Origin: Rhodopirellula bahusiensis
Lineage (GTDB): Bacteria > Planctomycetota > Planctomycetia > Pirellulales > Pirellulaceae
NCBI RefSeq assembly: GCF_002727185.1
Contig: NZ_NIZW01000001.1
Span: 186,001-250,000 of the forward strand
Direction of reading: 5' to 3'
DNA: 64,000 nt
The notes beneath the pieces were generated by a model that searched no databases, had not been told where the DNA came from, and worked only from the letters and a program-made list of their open reading frames with translations. Below are positions 21,980 to 27,816 of this stretch, piece after piece; the stretch's first letter is position 1; the number at the start of each line of letters is the position of its first letter. The position numbers were made by a program, and so were the translations under genes.

Positions 21980-22053
21980 GGCGCGGTAGCTCAATTGGTT
22001 AGAGCCCCGGACTGTCGATCCGGAGGTTGCGGGTTCGAGTCCCGTCCGCGTCG
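21980..22053 (+). tRNA. tRNA-Asp (anticodon GUC)
   Basis: The cloverleaf folds completely: acceptor GGCGCGG with CCGCGTC (one G-U), D-stem GCTC/GAGC, anticodon stem CCGGA/TCCGG with loop CTGTCGA (anticodon GTC), T-arm GCGGG-TTCGAGT-CCCGT, discriminator G. CCA is not encoded. A run of seven T follows as a terminator. An integrase gene starts 200 bases downstream on the same strand, so this tRNA is the probable integration site of the element to its right. Confidence 0.95.
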
Positions 22054-22166
22054 CTTTTTTTACCCCGCAATTTGCTGGGTTTGTGAATTTCGGTATTCTC
22101 TCAGAGTTCGCTCTGTCCGAGAAGTTGTCCGAAAACTTTGGTATGATGACACGCGTCAGGCGGTTT

Positions 22167-22217
22167 GGTGGCAGCCAACCGCGTGATGCAGAACGAACCT
22201 TTCTGTCGCCTCTGATG
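22167..22217 (+). promoter_or_regulatory. Conserved leader motif, copy 1 (before integrase)
   Basis: Hairpin with stem CGGTTTGG / CCAACCG and loop core TGGCAG, followed by AACCTTTCTG and TCGCCTCTGATG. The same core words occur again downstream of the integrase at 23467-23515, but with a differently paired stem (see that entry). Confidence 0.55.
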
Positions 22218-22252
22218 CTTTCCATTCCCTTGGATTCAGAAAGAGGTTCGTT
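22192..22252 (+). promoter_or_regulatory. Helix covering the integrase ribosome binding site
   Basis: AACGAACC plus TTTCTG (22192-22205) is the reverse complement of CAGAAA plus GGTTCGTT (22237-22252), apart from a 2-base GA bulge: 14 bp closing a 31-base loop. The 3' strand contains the AGAGG ribosome binding site and ends one base before the integrase ATG at 22253. In the folded state translation should be blocked. Confidence 0.6.
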
Positions 22253-23422
22253 ATGGCTCATTTCCCAAAGCCTTTCTTCAAGAAGGCTCGTGGTCTCTGG
22301 TACGTTCAGATTGACCGCAAGCAAATCAATCTTGGCCCTGATCGCGATGAAGCGTTCCGCCAATACCACCAGATGATGAGTCAGCCACGAGCTGACCATG
22401 TCTCCCCCGAATCGGTCGTTGCGATCATTGATTCGTTTCTCGATTGGGTTTACAAAAACCGGGCACCGGACACGTTCGAGTGGTACCGCCATCGTTTGCA
22501 GCGGTTTGTCATCCAATATCCCGAGATGACGGTTTCCCAACTCCGCCCATTCCACGTCGAGCAGTGGGTTGGGCAGTACGATCTGGCCGTCACAACGAGA
22601 CACAACTATTTCAGATCGATCAAGACGTGCCTGAAATGGGCGGTGAAGCAAGGTTACATCCAATCAAGTCCGCTCAAAGACATGGAAGTCCCATCGCCGG
22701 AGCGACGAGAAGTCTACATTCCTCCCAATGAATTCAACGCGATGCTGGTTCACGTCCCCGTTGGGCCGGTGCGCGACTTGCTCGTAACGACCTATCACAC
22801 AGGTTGTCGCCCCCAAGAATCGCTGCGATTGATGGATCGGTACGTTGAGCTAGGCAAAGCTCGTTGGGTGTTTCCTCAAAATAAATCAAAGGGTAAACGT
22901 GCCCCTCGTGTTGTTTACTTGGACGATGAGGCGTTGGCCATCACCAAACGTCTTCTCGCTGAATCCAATGGTGGCGAACTATTCCGTAACACACTTGGCA
23001 ACCCTTGGACGAAAGACTCAATCAACTGTGCCGTCGATCGAATCAGAATTCGGATGGGCAAAGCAGCGTTGAAGTCCGCCGGCAAAGAGCCAACTGATGA
23101 AGAAATTGCAAAACGCATCAAGAAGCTGAAAAAAACGAAACGGGCAAAGGGTATAGAAAAAGTCAAAACGGCTGCCGAGCTTCGTTGTGAAGCAAAGCAA
23201 AAACTGTTTCGCAACATGGCATATGCTGCCGCCCCTCGCTATTCGCTCTATTCGCTTCGGCATTCTTGGGCCACCAACGCTTTGAAAAGTGGCGTTGACG
23301 CACTAACCGTCGCCCTGCTGATGGGACACCGTGATCCAGCGATGCTGGCACGAGTGTATCAGCATCTGTCGCACAGTCCTGATCACATGCTGGAACAGGC
23401 CATACGAGCTACAGACAACTAG
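22253..23422 (+). CDS. Tyrosine recombinase / integrase
   Basis: A 389-residue site-specific recombinase presumed to integrate and excise the element at tRNA-Asp. The N-terminal DNA-binding part opens FPKPFFKKARGLWYVQI; a SAM-like core-binding domain follows at ~50-140. Catalytic residues: Arg186 in TGCRPQESLRL, Arg336 in SLRHSWATN (the preceding His is Tyr333), His359 in GHRDP and nucleophile Tyr369 in ARVYQHL. A Lys/Glu-rich insert of ~50 residues (about 273-325) lies before the second Arg. The ribosome binding site is buried in a helix (22192-22252). Confidence 0.93.
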   Translation: MAHFPKPFFKKARGLWYVQIDRKQINLGPDRDEAFRQYHQMMSQPRADHVSPESVVAIIDSFLDWVYKNRAPDTFEWYRHRLQRFVIQYPEMTVSQLRPFHVEQWVGQYDLAVTTRHNYFRSIKTCLKWAVKQGYIQSSPLKDMEVPSPERREVYIPPNEFNAMLVHVPVGPVRDLLVTTYHTGCRPQESLRLMDRYVELGKARWVFPQNKSKGKRAPRVVYLDDEALAITKRLLAESNGGELFRNTLGNPWTKDSINCAVDRIRIRMGKAALKSAGKEPTDEEIAKRIKKLKKTKRAKGIEKVKTAAELRCEAKQKLFRNMAYAAAPRYSLYSLRHSWATNALKSGVDALTVALLMGHRDPAMLARVYQHLSHSPDHMLEQAIRATDN

Positions 23423-23466
23423 ACGCTCAGGGGTCGGCGACGTGAGCGAGAATGAGATCCCCGCCC

Positions 23467-23515
23467 GGTGGCAGCCGGGCAGGGTTGGGAAGCAACCTTT
23501 CGGTCGCCTCTGATG
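23467..23515 (+). promoter_or_regulatory. Conserved hairpin motif, copy 2 (after integrase)
   Basis: Stem GCCCGG / CCGGGC around the same loop TGGCAG as copy 1, then a second hairpin GGTTG-GGAAG-CAACC, then CTTTCGG and TCGCCTCTGATG. Compared with 22167-22217 the loop and tail are conserved while the stem bases change in pairs. It sits between the convergent integrase and excisionase-like genes. Confidence 0.5.
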
Positions 23516-23518
23516 AAG

Positions 23519-23797
23519 CTAATCGAGCTGGATGTGCTTCAAGTTGGGGCGGAGCTTGCGGCGAGGGGATGGTGGCTGTGAGGATTCTGAACGACAACTT
23601 TGGATGTATTGGTTAATGTCGCGTGGTTGGAAGCGAATGGCTCCACGTCCGTTGCCGATCCGATACACCGGCAGCTTTCCGGATTCGACTAACTGGTAGA
23701 CCAAGCTGCTCGATACACTGAGCCATTGGGCAACATCTGTGACCGTCAGCATTCGACTCGGTTCGCTTTCGTCTTCTTTCATTGCAGGTCCGTTCAA
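23519..23797 (-). CDS. Excisionase-like HTH protein
   Basis: A 92-residue DNA-binding protein with a MerR/excisionase-type helix-turn-helix (LTVTDVAQWLSVSSSLVYQL at residues ~18-37) and the wing YRIGNGRGAIRFQPRDI. Such proteins steer integrases towards excision or repress element promoters. It is the last gene of a minus-strand set, with its ATG overlapping the stop of the methyltransferase gene (ATGA). An ATG at 23782 (MKEDES) is an alternative start. It converges on the integrase gene. Confidence 0.8.
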   Translation of the reverse strand: MNGPAMKEDESEPSRMLTVTDVAQWLSVSSSLVYQLVESGKLPVYRIGNGRGAIRFQPRDINQYIQSCRSESSQPPSPRRKLRPNLKHIQLD

Positions 23798-24357
23798 AAA
23801 AGACGTCGTTCAACTTGGTTTCCGTAGACAGTCCACTGTGTTCTGGGCTGCTCTTCGCGACCATAGAGTTCGAGGTATGGCCCCGGACTGACCCGTTCGA
23901 TTAATTCACGAACAGCGAATGGTTTTCGGCTGTGCTGCGTTCGTCGATGTAGCAGCCAACTTCGGCATGATTTGTCAGTGAATGGCAGACTGCCGCGAAC
24001 GCCAAGCAAAAGAAATTCATGCGACACTCGCCAATAGTTGCCCATGCCTAGTTGTGGTTTGATCCAAACCAAGCACGACTTGAAATTAAATCCCCACGCT
24101 TCCATGACATCGAACGCCTCGCGAAGAAATGCATTCGTCGTCCACAGGTGCAAGTGAGCATTTTCAGTGATGAGTTGCTCAACGGGTTCACCGCAAATCT
24201 CGTCGAGCTGCAAAGTTCTGTAGTGATTGTCAGCAGCACCGCGTGCTGCCTTATTGGAATATGACCAAGGTGGATCTGCGTAGACTGTGCTGAACCGATG
24301 CTGGCTTTCAATGAGCACATCGAGATTGCCAACAATGCTTGGGGCAGGGTCAATCAT
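23794..24357 (-). CDS. MT-A70 family adenine methyltransferase
   Basis: A 187-residue N6-adenine methyltransferase. The catalytic motif DPPW appears in FSTVYADPPWSYSN, followed by HLHLWTTNAFLREA, LVWIKPQLGMGNYWRVSHEFLLLG and the C-terminal LELYGREE, all MT-A70 features. It probably modifies element or host DNA, possibly against restriction; no cognate endonuclease is recognisable beside it. I chose the ATG at 24357 because it overlaps the upstream stop (ATGA). The frame extends to 24408 without further conservation. Confidence 0.85.
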   Translation of the reverse strand: MIDPAPSIVGNLDVLIESQHRFSTVYADPPWSYSNKAARGAADNHYRTLQLDEICGEPVEQLITENAHLHLWTTNAFLREAFDVMEAWGFNFKSCLVWIKPQLGMGNYWRVSHEFLLLGVRGSLPFTDKSCRSWLLHRRTQHSRKPFAVRELIERVSPGPYLELYGREEQPRTQWTVYGNQVERRLF

Positions 24358-24605
24358 TTGACGCCCTCCGTTTCTGCCGCTGAGCCGTCTTCTTGCTGGA
24401 TCATCCAAGTGTGAGCTCCGTCAAGCAGGAAGCGAACGAACGGTATGTCGTCTTGTCCGAACCGAGTAGATTCGTGCCACAAGTCACCGTTCTTGTAGAG
24501 GCGATGCAGCGAGAGCATGTGGCGAACCATGTTGCCGGACTTCGCTCGGCGTATGCGAACTACAAGCATCCCTTGCCGAATTTCGTGTACGAGTTTCGTC
24601 CTCAT
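24354..24605 (-). CDS. Small accessory protein, element family A
   Basis: An 83-residue protein with IRRAKSGNMVRHMLSLHRLY and GQDDIPFVRFLLDGAHTWM. The layout (short beta strands, then x-R-L-Y-x-x-G-x-x-W/Y, then DD and a helix) is shared with the product of 25541-25795, so the two look like diverged paralogues. Both gene ends overlap their neighbours by ATGA, indicating one translationally coupled operon. Function unknown; such proteins recur in integrative elements. Confidence 0.6.
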   Translation of the reverse strand: MRTKLVHEIRQGMLVVRIRRAKSGNMVRHMLSLHRLYKNGDLWHESTRFGQDDIPFVRFLLDGAHTWMIQQEDGSAAETEGVK

Positions 24606-24931
24606 TGTTCGATTGCTCCATGGCGCTTTCTTGCGGGCGATACCTCTGCGATTGCTTCATCGAGTGTCGCTGCGAGCAAGACTAGCCGACTACGAAGTTC
24701 CTGGTCCATGCAGCCATCGTCGGCTAGCTCGGCTGCCAGCACGCGAGTCAACTTGACCATCGCGAATAGATCAGCAGGAGCGAACCACTGATCCACACGC
24801 CCGTTTCGGTTGTTCAGGCGGGTAATATTGAATCGGTAACGGAAGCCAATCAGCTCATCGCCCGTCTTGTAGACCGATGCGCTGAGTTGCTCGGCTCCGA
24901 CAAGCGTGTATGGTTTTCTTGATTGGTTCAT
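24602..24931 (-). CDS. Small accessory protein
   Basis: A 109-residue protein starting MNQSRKPYTLVGAEQ. TGDELIGFRYRFNITRLNNR followed by a long helix (ALAAELADD-type) gives it a beta-then-helix layout loosely like its neighbour at 24354-24605. No named family. The frame is open to 24997, but the ATG at 24931 lies where the homologous layout begins. The stop overlaps the downstream start by ATGA. Confidence 0.55.
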   Translation of the reverse strand: MNQSRKPYTLVGAEQLSASVYKTGDELIGFRYRFNITRLNNRNGRVDQWFAPADLFAMVKLTRVLAAELADDGCMDQELRSRLVLLAATLDEAIAEVSPARKRHGAIEQ

Positions 24932-25080
24932 TTTTGACCTGCCACTGACTGAGTTGAATTGGGTTGAAATAGCGTGGAGAGCTGCCACTCTCACCACGCG
25001 GGTTTGCTGGCGTGTTGTTCAAAATTGCGGTTCACTCGTGACAGTGGGGTGAATTTCCATTTCTTCTTTTGTCACTCCCG

Positions 25081-25144
25081 GACAGTTACCTGCCAGCGAA
25101 GGGAACTGTCGGAAAAGAGCCGGGCTGAAGTAAATCAGCCCGGC
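25081..25144 (-). terminator. Tandem hairpins ending the upstream small gene
   Basis: On the minus strand a perfect 10-bp stem (25119-25144, GCCGGGCTGA / TCAGCCCGGC) is followed by CTCTTTTCC, a weak T-tract, then by a second hairpin (25081-25110, GACAGTT / AACTGTC). This fits an intrinsic terminator after the gene at 25201-25485. The 270 bases between that gene and the next contain nothing else I can support. Confidence 0.6.
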
Positions 25145-25200
25145 AAAACCTTGGGTGAAACCCATGTCGCTCCTTGAACGACTAAAACCGATGTAGCGAC

Positions 25201-25485
25201 CTAGTACTCTTCCGGCAAAAGAATCGTGGTGCAGGAGCGGTCTGCTTCTGAGATGATCCAAAACTTGGTGTTATCCAAGCTTCGGTACTCCGACAACAGT
25301 CGAAAGCCACGCGTTAGCGACTCTTCGTTTGTGTGCCGGTCTTCATCACAGACATCACCCCAGTCACCTTTGGCGTGCCTTAGCAATGCAATCACCAATT
25401 GGTCGGTTGCAATTGAAAGGTGAACACCCTTGGTCATTACGATTCTCCCAAGTGGGAAGCGTCCTATTTGGTTAACATCCTTCAT
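25201..25485 (-). CDS. Conserved small protein of integrative elements
   Basis: A 94-residue protein. HAKGDWGDVCDEDRHTNEES, then RGFRLLSEYRS, FWIISEADRSCTTILLPEEY at the C-terminus match, from memory, a family repeatedly found in integrative elements and plasmids and usually annotated as hypothetical. The ATG at 25485 was chosen over an open frame that runs to 25674, because the family core begins just after it. Function unknown. Confidence 0.65.
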   Translation of the reverse strand: MKDVNQIGRFPLGRIVMTKGVHLSIATDQLVIALLRHAKGDWGDVCDEDRHTNEESLTRGFRLLSEYRSLDNTKFWIISEADRSCTTILLPEEY

Positions 25486-25503
25486 GGCGTTTTCATCCGT
25501 GGA

Positions 25504-25526
25504 GCCGGTGGGTTGCACCCACCGGC
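25504..25526. terminator. Perfect 10-bp hairpin between small genes
   Basis: GCCGGTGGGT and ACCCACCGGC pair around loop TGC. It lies between two minus-strand genes, 15 bases beyond one stop and 18 bases before the next start. There is no T-run, so it may stabilise or separate transcripts rather than terminate. Confidence 0.45.
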
Positions 25527-25540
25527 AAATTGATAATCCT

Positions 25541-25795
25541 TTACTCTTGGTTTGCCTCTCGCTTGGCGATTTCCGCCTGCTTGAGACACCACGAGAACGC
25601 CAGTTCGGCTGCCTTGGCGACAAACAACAAGTCGTCACGTCGAAACGACGTGGTGTCCTTGTATTCCTCGCCATCGCGATAAGTTCGAGTAATCGTGACG
25701 CTAAGCCACGATCCGTTCTTCTTCGATTCGTTCTTCCAGATGGAAGCTCGAATACCGTTGCCTACTGCGATTCGCTTAATCGGTGCATTTGCCAT
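25541..25795 (-). CDS. Small accessory protein, element family A
   Basis: An 84-residue protein with GIRASIWKNESKKNGSWLSV, TITRTYRDGEEYKDTTSFRR and DDLLFVAKAAELAFSWCLKQ. The order of strands, the R-x-Y-x-D/N-G-x-x-Y/W motif and the following DD-helix match the product of 24354-24605. A strong ribosome binding site (AAGGAG, 6 bases upstream) fixes the ATG at 25795. The family is common on mobile elements; a single-strand DNA-binding or regulatory role has not been shown. Confidence 0.65.
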   Translation of the reverse strand: MANAPIKRIAVGNGIRASIWKNESKKNGSWLSVTITRTYRDGEEYKDTTSFRRDDLLFVAKAAELAFSWCLKQAEIAKREANQE

Positions 25796-25899
25796 GCTTT
25801 CTCCTTTCGTGTTATTCACACGTTGTTGGAAAGCCGATGGAGCAGGCTCTCCTGTCTCCACCGACTCGAATTGTTAAAACTGAAGCCTCATTGCTTCAG

Positions 25900-26358
25900 T
25901 TACTGCGTTAGTTCGCTAACGCGAACCCGAACGTCGTCGAAGTCGTCGACCCTTTGCGTGGGGCGACTCATCTTCGGCGTTCTTTTTTTGTTGGGATATC
26001 GATCAACCTTCACCACGGTTTCCCATGTGTGAAATACAACTTGCGGTGCATAGACAACCCACAAGATCGCGACGACGCCAATCAAGGCGATACGAACGAC
26101 GAGTGCGGGGAAACCTAATGCAAAGCCAATTGCCTTACGGAGTTCCTCTGGAGTCCCCCGCTTTGCTAGTTGAGTGTCTACCTGCGAGAAACCTCGCCGG
26201 TAGGGTCTTCCGAGCAACCTACTAACACCACCCAAAACCGCTCCAACGGCATCCAGCAGGAAGTGTGTAAATCTCACGGAATGTTCAGCAGCGTCCGAGA
26301 TACCCCAACGTATCTCGGCAGCCATTCCTTGAAGGCATTCTTTCAATGTCATTTTCAT
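25900..26358 (-). CDS. Small membrane protein
   Basis: A 152-residue protein starting MKMTLKECLQGMAAEI, preceded by GGGAGG. It has one moderately hydrophobic stretch (FLLDAVGAVLGGVSRLLG) and one clear transmembrane helix (FPALVVRIALIGVVAILWVVY), then a basic tail. I do not recognise the family. It lies in the minus-strand gene series downstream of the coupling ATPase genes and may be part of the same transfer-related set. Confidence 0.5.
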   Translation of the reverse strand: MKMTLKECLQGMAAEIRWGISDAAEHSVRFTHFLLDAVGAVLGGVSRLLGRPYRRGFSQVDTQLAKRGTPEELRKAIGFALGFPALVVRIALIGVVAILWVVYAPQVVFHTWETVVKVDRYPNKKRTPKMSRPTQRVDDFDDVRVRVSELTQ

Positions 26359-26514
26359 GACAACCTCCCTATGACGCCGCTGGCTCATTCCAGACGACGC
26401 TTGATTGACGAACACTTGAAGCGTTCGCCAAGCAATCGGAAGCGATTACCTACCCGTTGTTTTTTCTGCTCTCGGGCCGAGAGACGTTTTCAAACCCTCG
26501 TGGGGATTGAGTGT

Positions 26515-27153
26515 TCAGTTCAATATGGAATTGGATTGCGGAAGATAGGCAGCAACATCTAATAAATCTGGAATCGCGATGACTTTTAAATGGATTCCGC
26601 CCGCAGCGAACGGCTGAAGGGCTTCGGTGAGTCGACGTTGTTTCGGGTGAGTTGGAACAATCCACGTCAACTCAAACTCGCCGCGACGAATCAATTCACG
26701 GATGCCAGTTTGTTGTTCGTGCTTCCCAATGCTTCGTCGTGCCCGTTCAACGATGCGACTGATTTTCGATTGCCCGGTGTCGACACGGACATTGCCTAGT
26801 CGCTGAGACTGAGACGTTGCATCGACGTAGTGACCGGCAGGAAGTCCATACCGAAATAGCTTCGGGAAGTAGTTTTCGAGATCGTCCCTTGTCACCAACG
26901 ACCGAGCCGTTGAGCTTTGACAAAACATCAGGATGCCAAAGGCACGCGCCAACGATGGATCAGACAATGGTTTCGCATTGGCAGCGGTCCAGTATCGGAG
27001 TCCGCTCGCATGATGCCATTCACTGACTTGACCAGCGCGAGCAAGCAGGTCAATTGCGAGCATCGCGCGCTCACGGTCTTTGATTGGCAAACAGCGATCC
27101 AGTGCGATCGTGTGACGACTAATAAAGTCAATCATGGTCTGTTGATAGGTCAT
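26515..27153 (-). CDS. Replication-relaxation-like protein B2
   Basis: A 212-residue protein. Its C-terminal half (LENYFPKLFRYGLPAGHYVD, then LGNVRVDTGQSKISRIVERA) aligns by eye with the product of 30516-31193 (NQYMPWLPGDLSHSPYCVD, then IRVDLGGSPQHVARKTTQ), so they are paralogues. Both resemble Replic_Relax-type proteins: an N-terminal winged helix and a restriction-endonuclease-like C-terminal fold with an R-V-D strand. The role is probably in plasmid replication or transfer. It sits 24 bases after its partner gene. Confidence 0.55.
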   Translation of the reverse strand: MTYQQTMIDFISRHTIALDRCLPIKDRERAMLAIDLLARAGQVSEWHHASGLRYWTAANAKPLSDPSLARAFGILMFCQSSTARSLVTRDDLENYFPKLFRYGLPAGHYVDATSQSQRLGNVRVDTGQSKISRIVERARRSIGKHEQQTGIRELIRRGEFELTWIVPTHPKQRRLTEALQPFAAGGIHLKVIAIPDLLDVAAYLPQSNSILN

Positions 27154-27177
27154 TGGGTGTTGTCTCGACTGAGGCGA

Positions 27178-27816
27178 CTACCAGAGTTCATAGGGAAGAT
27201 CAGCGGACTGGCAGTGTTGATGGAAGGATTCGAGTTGTTTCAACGAGTAACGGCCTGCGGATTCGATCACGCGGGTGACGCTTCCTGATTCGTCGAACAG
27301 ATATGCGTCGGGATTCTTGACACCTCGTTCTGCCATTGAGACGGCGTCCTCGCCAAGCCAAGTGCAAGCGAGTTTTGGTTGAGTGGTTCGATACCGCAGA
27401 TAAACCGCTGAAAGCAGCAAGTCGTGATTGCGGTGGTTCACCGGTGGTAGCCCACCAGCCGATGAACCGAATAGTCGTGCAGCGTGATGACTTGCAGCGA
27501 CAACGGGCGTTGGTTCACATCGCTCGTTCCACCTGGAACTGACAATTTCTGCAATGCGATCAAAATCGGGTGGTGCTTGCTGAGGCATCCATGATGCAAG
27601 CGGATGTTGTTCGATGGGCGAAGCCTGCACCGTCCACACATCACCGACAATCATTCCCGCGCCGCCCAATTGCCTAACTGCTTTGACGACCATTTTCGAG
27701 CTGCCAAATTGTGACTGCCAGCCCTCGTGGATATGGGAAAGCGAAAGCAGTCTCACGCGGCAGGTGAGCGTTTCCATCAAATCATAAATCGCGGGGGTCC
27801 AAGTTCGTTGAAACAT
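27178..27816 (-). CDS. Replication-relaxation-like protein A2
   Basis: A 212-residue protein with an N-terminal winged-helix-like region and a C-terminal strand set PDAYLFDESGSVTRVIESAG followed by a helix and the terminal LPYELW. The product of 31202-31837 has PDAILVDSNDEPAILIEFGG and ends LPYQIW, so they are paralogues. The D...E pattern recalls the PD-(D/E)xK fold of Replic_Relax proteins, but the Lys is missing. The ATG at 27816 overlaps the stop of the ATPase gene by one base (TGATG); a GTG at 27819 is possible. Confidence 0.6.
   Translation of the reverse strand: MFQRTWTPAIYDLMETLTCRVRLLSLSHIHEGWQSQFGSSKMVVKAVRQLGGAGMIVGDVWTVQASPIEQHPLASWMPQQAPPDFDRIAEIVSSRWNERCEPTPVVAASHHAARLFGSSAGGLPPVNHRNHDLLLSAVYLRYRTTQPKLACTWLGEDAVSMAERGVKNPDAYLFDESGSVTRVIESAGRYSLKQLESFHQHCQSADLPYELW

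Noticed and set aside
23505-23540. CTGATGA followed by AGCT-N5-AGCT near motif copy 2, again hammerhead-like
   Set aside because: The required GAAA is GGAT here and copy 1 lacks even CTGATGA, so the match is chance.
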